DNA of 64,000 bases from Fimbriimonadaceae bacterium (GTDB lineage: Bacteria; Armatimonadota; UBA10988): the NCBI GenBank assembly GCA_020850355.1, contig JADZEX010000045.1:1-64000 (forward strand), in the 5' to 3' direction. Within the stretch, counting starts at the first letter, position 1, and every line of letters starts with the position of its first letter. The notes under the pieces were generated by a model. It worked only from the letters and a program-made list of their open reading frames with translations. It was not told the DNA's origin and searched no databases. Below, piece after piece: positions 8,750 to 17,700 of this stretch. The translations under genes were made by a program, and so were the position numbers.

Positions 8750-8758
8750 AGTCTAGCA
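8750..8758 (-). promoter_or_regulatory. Extended -10 promoter of the Lnt-like gene
   Basis: On the minus strand TGC is followed by TAGACT. The predicted transcription start falls on or next to the GTG start codon at 8743, so the mRNA would be leaderless. The -35 region is weak (CTGCCG). Confidence 0.4.
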
Positions 8759-9199
8759 CCTCAGGCCGGTGGCGGCAGCCACGCCTGCCTCCCCAGACGA
8801 TCCGCGCGCCGCGCATGTCAACCGCGTCGCGCGAGTCGTTAGGGGCCTGTTTCACGTGAAACGGTTGGCCCGCGCCGTGCACCGCGTTGCGCGAGTCGCT
8901 GCGGGCTGTTTCACGTGAAACGGTTGGCCCGCGCCGTGCGCTGCGTCGAGCGAGTCGCTGGGGGCTGTTTCACGTGAAACAGGCGGCCCGCGCCGTGCAC
9001 CGCGTTGCGCGAGTTGCCGGGTAGCTGTTTCACGTGAAACGGTTGGCCCGCGCCGTGCGCTGCGTCGAGCGAGTCGCTGGGGGCTGTTTCACGTGAAACA
9101 GGCGGTCGGGGCCGTGCGCCGCGGCGGGCGAGGCGTCGAGTCGCTGTTTCACGTGAAACCGGTGTGCCACAGCCGGCCTGGCCACCTGCGCGCGGCCGG

Positions 9200-9229
9200 T
9201 TGACGCCGGCCGTCGGAACCGCGTATCCT
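9200..9229 (+). promoter_or_regulatory. Sigma70-type promoter giving a leaderless transcript
   Basis: TTGACG (9200-9205) and TATCCT (9224-9229) are separated by 18 bp. The predicted +1 is at about 9236, which is the A of the ATG of the next gene. It lies 40 bp after the last parS of the six-site array. Confidence 0.55.
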
Positions 9230-9235
9230 CGCCAC

Positions 9236-10264
9236 ATGGCAGGCTGGACTCGACGCACAGCGCTGTTGGCTCTGCTGGCCGCCGCCGCTCGGGCGGCGCG
9301 GGGGCAGGAGACTGGCGGCACGGCCGAGGTCACCGCCAGACGACAACTTGACGAGGCGCTGCGGGCGGTCGAGCAGCAGACCGGCGTGCGGATCGCGAAT
9401 CAGGCGGCGGTGGCCGAGCGTCCGCTCAGCGGCACCTGGTTCGGCGACTGGCCGGGCCTCCTGGCACGACTCGGCGAGGCGGCCGGCGTTTGGCTCTGTC
9501 GCACCGCGCCGTGGGACTACCTGGCCTTGCCGCAACCGCCGCCGGGTACGGTCTCCGGGGCGGGGCTGCGCTGGCGCTGCGGGCGAGCCCGGGTGATTGG
9601 TCGCGGCGAGCCGGCCGACCCGCGGCGGGTGGTGCTCGAACTGTGGGCCGAGGCCGACCGCGACGAGGAGCTGGCCGCGCTGGTCGGCCTTGACCTCGCC
9701 ACGGTCCGGCTCCGCGAGCTGCCGCCGCCGGCGGGGCTGCCGCTGCCAGAGCATTGCCTGCTGGCCGCGGCGGCCAAACGGCGGCACGGGTTTGTGGGCC
9801 TCCTGGCGTTCGCCGCCCCCACGGACGGCGCGCGGACCGTCACACTGGAATGGACCGCAGTGCGGTATGAGTCCACCGATACGGTGACCACTGAAACGAC
9901 CGTCGCCGACCCGGTCACTGTGGAGCGGGATGGTATTCGGGTGAGCTGGCAGTCCTTTCATACCTGGGGCGGGCGGTGGCGAGCGCGGGCCGCGCTACGC
10001 TATCCGCCGAGTCTGCAGCAGTCCGAACCCTGGCTGACGGCCCTGGCCAGCGGGCCGGCGGGCCGATGGCGGCCGCTCAGCATCACGCCAGGTCCGGCCA
10101 CGGCGACCGACGACGACCGCCTGGAGTGTACCTGCGAGGCGGACTTCGCCAGCGCCGTGGCGCCGCAGCGGGTAATGCTGCAGGTGACCCGCGGGCGCGG
10201 ACCGCTGCAGCGGGCCACCGTGCAGTGGCCAGGGCTGACCCTGCCCGCTGGAGGTGTGCCGTGA
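9236..10264 (+). CDS. Secreted protein of unknown function
   Basis: 342 aa with a signal peptide containing twin arginines (TRRTALLALLAAAARAARG). Residues about 35-95 (LDEALRAVEQQTGVRI ... LLARLGEAAGVW) resemble the STN/secretin short N-terminal domain pattern, but I cannot confirm this. The rest is beta-rich with no motif I recognise. The ATG at 9236 is chosen because it starts the signal peptide and coincides with the predicted +1. The TGA overlaps the GTG of the CHASE2 kinase by 4 nt (GTGA), so the two are one operon and may act in one envelope sensing pathway. Confidence 0.55.
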   Translation: MAGWTRRTALLALLAAAARAARGQETGGTAEVTARRQLDEALRAVEQQTGVRIANQAAVAERPLSGTWFGDWPGLLARLGEAAGVWLCRTAPWDYLALPQPPPGTVSGAGLRWRCGRARVIGRGEPADPRRVVLELWAEADRDEELAALVGLDLATVRLRELPPPAGLPLPEHCLLAAAAKRRHGFVGLLAFAAPTDGARTVTLEWTAVRYESTDTVTTETTVADPVTVERDGIRVSWQSFHTWGGRWRARAALRYPPSLQQSEPWLTALASGPAGRWRPLSITPGPATATDDDRLECTCEADFASAVAPQRVMLQVTRGRGPLQRATVQWPGLTLPAGGVP

Positions 10265-12201
10265 GCGCGGCCCAGCGGACCTCGACGGTGCTCGAACGTG
10301 GCCTCGGCGTGGCGGCGCGGCAGGCCCTGGTGATGGCGGTCGTGGCGGCCGTGCTGGCGATGGTCTTGTCGGCCGAAGGCGCCTTCGAGCCGCTCTCGCG
10401 GTTTGTCAGTGACCGGCGCCTGCGGCGCGACGACGTGGCGGCCTTCCGACGAGGCGAGCTGCAGAGCCCGGCGGTCGCGATCCTCGATGTCCCGGCAATG
10501 CGCCTGGTGGCCTGGCGGGCGGGTGAGCCCGGGGCCCGCGCCGAGCTGGCCGGCCTGCTCCGCCGCCTCAGCAGCCTGGCGCCGCGCGCGGTTGTGCTGG
10601 ACGCCACGCTCGAAAGCAATGGGGTGGACGACGAACTGCTGCAACAGGCGATCCGAGCCAGTGGCAAGGTGGTCCTGGCGGCCGAGTTCGACTCGCCGCG
10701 CCCGAGCGTCCGGGGACTGACCCTGCCGCTGCTGGCGTTCCGCCTGGCGGCCGCCGGTCAGGGCTACCGCTCGTGGACCGTCGACAACGACAGCGTGGCG
10801 CGCCACTTCTCGTTGGCCCTGCCCGAGGTGGCCGAGCTGAGCCTGCCGCTGGTGGGCTGGGCCGTCGCCACCGAGACGCCGCTGGTCGCCGTCCGGAACA
10901 GCCTGCGACGCTACCAGGCGCTGCCGGATGGCCGGGTGCTGGATGACCAGTACCACCTCAACTTCAGCTTCCGGGGACCGCCCGGCACGGGCTTCCGGAC
11001 GGTCCGGCTGCGCGATCTGCCGGATCAGGAGGCGGCGCTGCGGGGCCAGGTGGTGGTGGTCGGGACGCTCGACCAGACCGCGCCCGGGGTGCTGGTCCCG
11101 TTGTCGGCCAGTTGGCGACCCGACTGGCAGGACCGCTGGGCCGAGCCGATGAGCCGCACCGAGCTGCTGGCCGGGGCGATCGACACCTTGCTCGAAGACC
11201 GCGCGGTCCGCGAAGTGCACGGCGGCTCGCTCTACGCCGTAGTGTTCCTCGCCGCCTACCTGGTCGCCCTGGCCAGTCTCGCCACGCCAGGCCGCCAGGC
11301 CGTGATCGTGGCGTTGGCGGTCGGCACGGTCTGGTGGGTGGTGGGGGCCGCTCTCTGGTCGACCCTGCATGTCGACCTGCCGCTGGCCGAGGCGGTCACG
11401 GCGATGCTGTTGTGCCTCGCCGTCGGGCTGTACCAGGGCCTGCACCGCGAGATGGCCGTCTCGCGAGCGGTCGCCGCGCGGGCCGACGCCGAACGCCAGC
11501 GGCTGGCCGAACTGGACAGCGCCAAGCGCGCCGTGCTGGGCACTGTGGTGCACGACCTGAAGGTGCCGGTGGCCATCGTCAAGGGTCAGGCCCTGACGCT
11601 GCTGGCCGACCCGGAGCGCGAACTGGGGCTCGAAGTCCACCAGGAGTTCCTGGAGACGATCGCCGCGCAGTGCGACCGGCTGACGGCGATGGTCGAGGAC
11701 ATCCTGGACACCGACCCCGACCGCCAGTTGACCGTGCATCGCGAGCAGTGCGATCTGGGCAAGCTCGTGCGCCACGTTGTGGCGATGCACGAGGCCACCG
11801 CCAACCGGCACTCCTTCCGGGTCGAGGCGCCCACCAGCGCGGCGGCGATGGTCGATCCGGCGAAGATCTCCCGAGTCCTCAACAACCTCGTCTCGAACGC
11901 GGTCAAGTACAGCCCGCGCGGCGGCGAGGTGATCGTGATCCTCGACCAGCCGAGTCCGGCCGAGGTTGCGATCCGCGTGCGGGACTCGGGGATCGGCATG
12001 ACGCCCGACCAGGTGGCCAAGCTGTTCGGCCTGTTCGTGCGGGTGATCGACAATCCGGCCAGCATTCCCGGCACGGGCGTCGGACTCTACTCCACCAAAC
12101 GCCTGGTCGAGGCGCACGGCGGCCGGATCGAAGTCAGCAGCGAGCGCGGGGCCGGCAGCGAGTTCCGGGTCGTCCTGCCGACTGCCAACGGCACCGCCTG
12201 A
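10261..12201 (+). CDS. CHASE2-domain sensor histidine kinase
   Basis: 646 aa, GTG start overlapping the upstream stop. A first transmembrane helix (about 15-35) precedes a CHASE2-like extracytoplasmic sensor (about 40-330) and further membrane helices (about 330-395). The HisKA domain has its H box HDLKVP near His431. The HATPase domain carries NNLVSNAVKY near 540, DSGIGM near 575 and GTGVGLYSTKRL near 604, so the kinase motifs are complete. No response regulator is encoded nearby. The stop at 12201 lies only 3 nt from the convergent stop of the next gene. Confidence 0.85.
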   Translation: MSAAQRTSTVLERGLGVAARQALVMAVVAAVLAMVLSAEGAFEPLSRFVSDRRLRRDDVAAFRRGELQSPAVAILDVPAMRLVAWRAGEPGARAELAGLLRRLSSLAPRAVVLDATLESNGVDDELLQQAIRASGKVVLAAEFDSPRPSVRGLTLPLLAFRLAAAGQGYRSWTVDNDSVARHFSLALPEVAELSLPLVGWAVATETPLVAVRNSLRRYQALPDGRVLDDQYHLNFSFRGPPGTGFRTVRLRDLPDQEAALRGQVVVVGTLDQTAPGVLVPLSASWRPDWQDRWAEPMSRTELLAGAIDTLLEDRAVREVHGGSLYAVVFLAAYLVALASLATPGRQAVIVALAVGTVWWVVGAALWSTLHVDLPLAEAVTAMLLCLAVGLYQGLHREMAVSRAVAARADAERQRLAELDSAKRAVLGTVVHDLKVPVAIVKGQALTLLADPERELGLEVHQEFLETIAAQCDRLTAMVEDILDTDPDRQLTVHREQCDLGKLVRHVVAMHEATANRHSFRVEAPTSAAAMVDPAKISRVLNNLVSNAVKYSPRGGEVIVILDQPSPAEVAIRVRDSGIGMTPDQVAKLFGLFVRVIDNPASIPGTGVGLYSTKRLVEAHGGRIEVSSERGAGSEFRVVLPTANGTA

Positions 12202-12204
12202 CGG

Positions 12205-13665
12205 CTACTCCATCCCGCGGAACATCGTCGCCAGCATGTCCTGGTAGCGCACCGCCCGGGTCAACGACCGTTTGGCCAGGATCGAGTGCTGGTGCAGCCC
12301 TTCGAGGACGAACTCCATCAGCCCGCCGACCTCCTCGGGCTCCGCGGTCGGGAACGCCGTCTCAACCGCCGCCAACAGTCCCGGCACGGTGGCCAGCCGC
12401 TCGAAGTAGGTCGCGTACGGCAAGTCGTCGCCGACCTCGAGGCTCTGCTCACCGCGGAACCAGTCACTCACGCTGCGGTACAGCGCGCTCTCCTCGTGCG
12501 GGGTCAGGTCGCCGTCGGCGGTGCGGCGGAAGACCTCTGGGAAGACCCGCCGGAAGCTCCGCTTGACGCCCTCGCCGATCAACTGCAGCGCCACCGTGGC
12601 GTTCCCCTCGCGCTCGCCCTCGTAGACCAGCTCCAGCTTCCCCGTGATCGCGGGCAGCATCGCGTACAGATCGCAGATCCGCGGGTAGACCACGGCCTCG
12701 TCCTCGCGCACGGCGCGCCGCTCGAGGTTCGAGACGAGGTTCTCACGGGCGGCGATGGTCAGCCGGGCCGAGACACCGGAGCTCTGGTCGACATAGGCGC
12801 TGTCGCGCGCGGCGAAGGCGATCTCCTCGACCAGCTCCTTGAACAGCGGCCCCACGGCCACCCGCGTCCCACGCTCGACCCACGCCTCCTGGTCGGTGAT
12901 CTGGATCGCCTCCGCCACCGTCTCCGGGTAGTGCGTGATGATCTGACTGTCGATGCGGTCCTTCAGCGGGGTGATGATGGCCCCGCGGTTGGTGTAGTCC
13001 TCGGGGTTGGCGGTGTAGACCATCACAATGTCGAGCGCCAGGCGGACCGGGAAACCGCGGATCTGGACGTCCTTCTCTTCCATGATGTTGAGCAGCCCGA
13101 CCTGGATCCGCGGCTGCAGGTCCGGCAGCTCGTTGATTGCGAAAATGCCGCGATGCGTGCGGGGGATCAGGCCGTAGTGGATCACCTCCTCGTCGCTGAA
13201 GTCGCGCTGCTCGCGGCTGGCCTTGATCGGGTCGATGTCGCCGATCAGGTCGGCGATGCTGACGTCCGGCGTCGCCAGCTTCTCGTTGTACCGCGCTTGC
13301 CGCGGCAGCCACTCGATGGGGGTCGCGTCGCCCAGTTCGCGCACCACCCGCCGGCCGTAGGCACTGACCGGCGCCAGTGGGTCGTCGTGCAGCGGGCTGC
13401 CGGCAATCACCGGCACCTGCGCGTCGAGCAGATCGGTCAACTGTCGCAGCAGGCGGGTCTTCGCCTGGCCGCGTAGGCCGAGCAGAATCAGGTCATGGCG
13501 CGCCAGCAGGGCGTTCACGATCTGGGGGATCACCGTCTCGTCGTAGCCGACCACGCCCGGGAAGAGCTGCTCGCCGCGCTGCAGCTTCTGAAGCAGGTTC
13601 CGCCGCAGTTCGTCCTTCACCGATTCGGTGCGATAGCCCCGGGCCCGTAGTTCGCCAAGTGTCAT
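12205..13665 (-). CDS. MoxR/magnesium-chelatase-like AAA+ ATPase
   Basis: A 486-aa AAA+ protein. Walker A is GLRGQAKT, about 45 residues from the start. It has the subfamily signature GIFAINELPDL (Asn in place of the usual Walker B Asp), then IMEEKDVQIRGFPV and TANPEDYTNRG. This group of magnesium-chelatase-like ATPases usually works with VWA-domain partners as a remodelling chaperone; no partner is visible here. The start is ATG at 13663-13665; longer readings run into parS and are rejected. It ends convergently 3 nt from the kinase gene. Confidence 0.78.
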   Translation of the reverse strand: MTLGELRARGYRTESVKDELRRNLLQKLQRGEQLFPGVVGYDETVIPQIVNALLARHDLILLGLRGQAKTRLLRQLTDLLDAQVPVIAGSPLHDDPLAPVSAYGRRVVRELGDATPIEWLPRQARYNEKLATPDVSIADLIGDIDPIKASREQRDFSDEEVIHYGLIPRTHRGIFAINELPDLQPRIQVGLLNIMEEKDVQIRGFPVRLALDIVMVYTANPEDYTNRGAIITPLKDRIDSQIITHYPETVAEAIQITDQEAWVERGTRVAVGPLFKELVEEIAFAARDSAYVDQSSGVSARLTIAARENLVSNLERRAVREDEAVVYPRICDLYAMLPAITGKLELVYEGEREGNATVALQLIGEGVKRSFRRVFPEVFRRTADGDLTPHEESALYRSVSDWFRGEQSLEVGDDLPYATYFERLATVPGLLAAVETAFPTAEPEEVGGLMEFVLEGLHQHSILAKRSLTRAVRYQDMLATMFRGME

Positions 13666-13791
13666 CGTTGCCACGTCCTGGCCATCAGAATGGTGCGCCA
13701 CCCGCTGCGTGTCCCGTCCCAGCGGCGTCGCGCGAGGCCGCGCCAGCCCCCGCCACGGCACCTTCACCCGGCGCCGCCGGCCGCGGGGCCC

Positions 13792-13841
13792 TGTTTCACG
13801 TGAAACAGCCGCCGGCCGCGGGGCCCGTTTCACGTGAAACA
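13792..13841. other. parS: parS cluster 3 (two sites)
   Basis: Sites at 13792-13807 (perfect) and 13826-13841 (first base C, core perfect), only 34 bp apart, the tightest pair in the window. They lie between two co-directional minus-strand genes. A CCGCCGGCCGCGGGGCCC motif precedes each site, so the pair arose by local duplication. Confidence 0.9.
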
Positions 13842-13870
13842 GCCAGCCCGCCGTGGGGCCGTGGCGGTGC

Positions 13871-14713
13871 TCAGGCGTGGGCCAGCAGCAGCCAGCCGTG
13901 CCAGAGGTGGAACGCCTGCTCGGCGGTCAGGCGCACGCCGGCCTCATCGGGCGGCGCATCGATCCAGTGGATCGGCAAGTTGCCGCTGCTGCCGACCAGA
14001 AAGCCCGGCAGGCCGCGCGACAGCAACTCGATGCTGACCACCAGGTCGGCGCCGACCTGCCAGCCCGCCACGCTGGCTGGCCGGGAGAGCAGCCGGTAGG
14101 CCCGCCGCTTGAGCACCCCGGTGACCAGCGCCTGCGGCACGGCCGCGGCCGACAGCCGGCGGGCCTGGTTGGCGAAGGCCAGCCCGGCGGCCAGCGCCAC
14201 GGCGTCGGCCGCGTCGAGGTGGGCGGTGCCGCCGGTGGTGTGCGCCAGCAGCGGACGCAGCAGCACCAGGCCCGACAGCCGGGTTGGGAACAGAAAGCGG
14301 TAGACCGCCACCTCTTCGCGCTGCAACGGCGCCGGCCAGGGCGCCAGGACCGCCAGGCGCTCGAACTGCACCGGCAAGTCGCCCAGCAGCTCGGCCGCCT
14401 GCGACTGATCCAGCCGCTCGGGGTCGGCGAAGCTCTCGCTGACCAGGTCAAGCAGATCCAACTCGCGCAGGTACCCGACCGCGCGCCAGGCGGTGCGCAG
14501 CCAGGTCGCGGCCTCCGCCAGCGCGGCGACACCGGCCTGATCGCCACGCCGCGCCAGCAGGTAGGCCACATCGCAGAACGCCGCCGGCTGGGCGCGGCAG
14601 CTCTCCAGCAACTCCCGCAGCGCGGCCGCCGGCACCGCGTCGGCCGCCGTCAGCAGCTCCGCCGAGAACCAGCCGGTGCCTGCGCTGAGCCGGTCGAGCA
14701 GCGTGCTGTTCAT
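13871..14713 (-). CDS. Hypothetical protein downstream of glycoside hydrolase
   Basis: 280 aa, Ala/Leu-rich and mostly helical, without a signal peptide or a domain I recognise. The ATG (14711-14713) overlaps the stop of the large glycoside hydrolase gene (ATGA), so it is translated from the same message. A run at the C-terminus is aromatic-rich (FHLWHGWLLLAHA). It may be an accessory protein of the hydrolase, but nothing in its sequence shows that. Confidence 0.55.
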   Translation of the reverse strand: MNSTLLDRLSAGTGWFSAELLTAADAVPAAALRELLESCRAQPAAFCDVAYLLARRGDQAGVAALAEAATWLRTAWRAVGYLRELDLLDLVSESFADPERLDQSQAAELLGDLPVQFERLAVLAPWPAPLQREEVAVYRFLFPTRLSGLVLLRPLLAHTTGGTAHLDAADAVALAAGLAFANQARRLSAAAVPQALVTGVLKRRAYRLLSRPASVAGWQVGADLVVSIELLSRGLPGFLVGSSGNLPIHWIDAPPDEAGVRLTAEQAFHLWHGWLLLAHA

Positions 14714-17700
14714 CCGCCGAGCACCACCACACCCAACTCTGCGGCCCGTTTCGTCCAACCGATCCCGCCGAACACCTGCAGCCAGCCCTCGCGGCCGGTG
14801 CCGTCGTTCTCGTTGACCAACGCCCCAAACCCCAGCCGCCGCCCGGCCCTGGGCTCGCTGACGCCGAGCAGCGCCCAGGGCAGCGCCGCCTCGTAAGTGG
14901 TCACCGCCCCCGCCCGCCGGACCGCGAAGCTGCCCGCCGGCAGCGCCGTGGCGGTCGGCAGCGTGCGCTCGCCGAGGGCCGCGGCACCCAGCGCCAACGC
15001 GACCTCGGTGAATCCGGCCGCCGGCTCACTGCCCGCCAGGGGGTCCACGGCAACCTGCAGCGAGTCGTCCTGCCAGGCCGTTTCGGGCGCCTGCTGCTGG
15101 ACGTGCTGCGCGTCGCGCACCTCGGCCGCCAGGCCCAACGCGGTCGGGCTCCAGGCCAGCCGCACCGTCGCCGCCAGATCGGCATCGTCAGCCGGGCGTC
15201 GGCCGGCGATGCTCTGGTAATCGGTCAGCGCCACCGGCGTGACCTGCGCCCATTCGCGCAAGTCGCCATCGACCGTGATCGCTGGCAGCCGCGGCACCAG
15301 CCAGCCGTTGACCGTCGCCGCCGTCGTCCAGCGCAGCCCGGCCGGGCCTTCGACGGTCACCGCCAGCTCCTGCACCACCCCGGCCGTGCCCGGCACGGCG
15401 GCCCCGCTGGCAGACACCGCCGTCGCCCCGGGCGCCAGCGTCGGCAACGCCACGACCTCTCCCAGCACCTGCACCCGCCAGCCCGCCTGCGGGACGCTCG
15501 TCTGGTTCTGGGCCGCCACCGCCGTGACCAGCCGGCCTTGCTGCCACTGCGGCACCAGCCGCACCGCCAACGGAGCCTCGACGGTCACCGCGGTCGTCGT
15601 GACGGCCGCGCCCAGCCGCACCAGCACGTCGTACTCGCCCGGCGCCGCGTCGGCCGGCACCCGCACTTCCAGCCGTTGCCCGCGCGGTCCGCCAGCGCCA
15701 GCAATCGCCCCGACCGGCTGGGGAGTCGGCCAGCCCGGCGGCACCTCCCAGACCGCCGTGGGCGCCGCCACGGCGGGTCCCGCGGCTCCTGGGCCGGCGC
15801 GCAGTTCGAGCGTCGCCAGCCCGCCCGGCCAGGTCGGCGCCGCCGCCGTCAGCAGCACCGGCGGAGTCACGGTGACGGCTGTGCAGCGCCCCGTCACGAA
15901 GACCGGCGTGCCGCTGACCGCCACCTGCAGGCGCCCCTCCTGCAACGCCACCTGACGCTGCTCGCCGCTGCCGCTCGACAGCTCCACGTTGGCCGCGCCG
16001 GCCAGAGTGAGCGTCACCTCGCGCGGGGCCGTGCTGCTCCAGAGCACCACCGTCCGCTCGCCGTCGGCGCCGACGTACTCCTGCCCGTGGAGCCCGTCGC
16101 CCGGCGAGTGGTCGGCGGCGAAGCGCGGCGCCGCCAGCACCCGATTCATCATCGCCGCCGCCAGGTAGGGCCGCTTCGGGCTGAAGTCCAGGTTGAGCAG
16201 CCCGAAGTTGTCCTCGTTGTAGGCCGGGTTGGTGCCGTCGTTCTGGAAGTCGTACCAGATCACCGGCCCGACGAACGGCAAGGCGCGCGCCAGGCAGACC
16301 ATCCGGACCAGGTAGTCGGCGGTGGTCGCCTCGCTGACGCCCCGCGGATCGTCCTGGTTCGGCCAGCCGATTTCCGTCAGCCAAACGGGCTTGTCGCCGA
16401 TCCCGTAGCGCTGCATCAGGGCCTGCAGCCGCTGCAACTCGCCGACGAAGTCCGACTCCTCGGGACTCCGCGGGTAGCGGTAGGGGTGCACGCTGAGCGC
16501 GTCCATGTACGGCCCGCCGCCGGCCTGCAGGACGGCCTCGATGTACTGGAGGTCGGTCCCGGCCGTGCAGATTCCGACCACGGTGCAGGTCGGGTCAGCG
16601 CGCTTGCAGGCCTGGTAGGTCTTCTGCAGCAGGCGCGTGTAGGCGATTGGATCGGGCTTCGGCTTCCAGAAGCCGATGTTCGGTTCGTTGTAGACCTCCC
16701 AGGCGGAGCAGACGTCCTTGTAGCGCCGCACCATCTGGTAGGCATACTCCGCGAAGGCGGTCTGGGCCGGTTCGCTGGTGGGCGCCTGGCCGTCGTCGTA
16801 GAGGGGATTGCCGTAGTCCAGGATGATCAGCGGCTCGATCCCTTGGGCGCGGGCTTGCCGCAGGTAATGGTCGTTGTACTCGGGGAAGGTGTACTTGCCA
16901 CGCTCCCGCTCAACCGTGGTCCAGCCGTACTCGTCACGCGACCAGCGCGCGCCGCAGCGCGCCAGCAACTGGTAGTTCAGCGGCACCCGGCCCTTGTGCT
17001 GCGCGTAGTGCAGGCACGCCCCGAACGGGTTGCCGGTCTGCGGACCCGCGGCCGCCGCGGGCAGGCGGGCCAGGTTGACCCGCTGTACCGCGTAGTCGTC
17101 GGCCAGCCGCCAGACCAGCGCCAGGGTGCGCCAGCCCGGCGCGGCACCCTCCCAACGCCAGGTGGTGGTGACCGGCTGGCCGCCGGGCAGGGTCACCGTG
17201 CGAAGGCTCTCCTGAACCTGCTCGCCGGCTGCGTCGAGGGCCACCAGGCGCACCGCCAGCGGCGTTTCGCCGGCTGCCCCGGCCCGCCGGTCGCGCCAGG
17301 TCAGTTGCAGCCCCAGCGGCTGCGCACCCGCCGTGGTCCAGCCGCTGGGCGTGGCCGGTTCGACCGTACACTGCACCGCCTGCGCCGCCGGGGCGAGCTG
17401 CTCGATCGTCACCTGGTCGACCCACCAACGCCCCTGGCTCGGCCGGACCGCGGCGTCGACCAGCACCGAGACCAGCGTCAAGGCCCCGTCGAGCTGGCCG
17501 TTGCCGTCGCCACCCCAGTGCCCGGCCGAGGGCCGGTCAAGCGGGCAACGCAGCTCGCGCCAGGCCGTCGACTGCAGCGTGCCGCAGTCGTACTGGTGGT
17601 ACTCCCCGCTGGCGTCGTGCACCCGGACTCGCAGCGGGTTGGCACTGCCGTCGCCCTTGACCTGCATCCGGACCGGACCGCGACCCGTTCCGAGGGCCGC

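Larger units (their letters stand above)
8744..9235. repeat. parS: parS cluster 2: six-site tandem array
   Basis: A gene-free 492-bp divergent gap. It carries six palindromes at 8848-8863, 8907-8922, 8966-8981, 9026-9041, 9085-9100 and 9145-9160, with start-to-start distances of 59, 59, 60, 59 and 60 bp. All keep the GTTTCACGTGAAAC core; the last base of the 16-mer is G in sites 1, 2 and 4 and C in site 6. Spacers share a common theme (GGCCCGCGCCGTGC...GAGTCGC). The spacer after site 2 is identical to that after site 4, so a unit of about 119 bp was duplicated. It is not a CRISPR array: the repeat is too short and palindromic, and the spacers are related. Confidence 0.93.

Noticed and set aside
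8848-9160. CRISPR-like appearance of regularly spaced repeats
   Set aside because: The repeat is a 16-bp perfect palindrome identical to parS, the spacers are related to each other, and no cas genes are present.
13666-13833. Upstream extension of the AAA+ ATPase to a start at 13833
   Set aside because: The extension would translate through parS (VSRET), has no similarity to the family and lacks a ribosome site.
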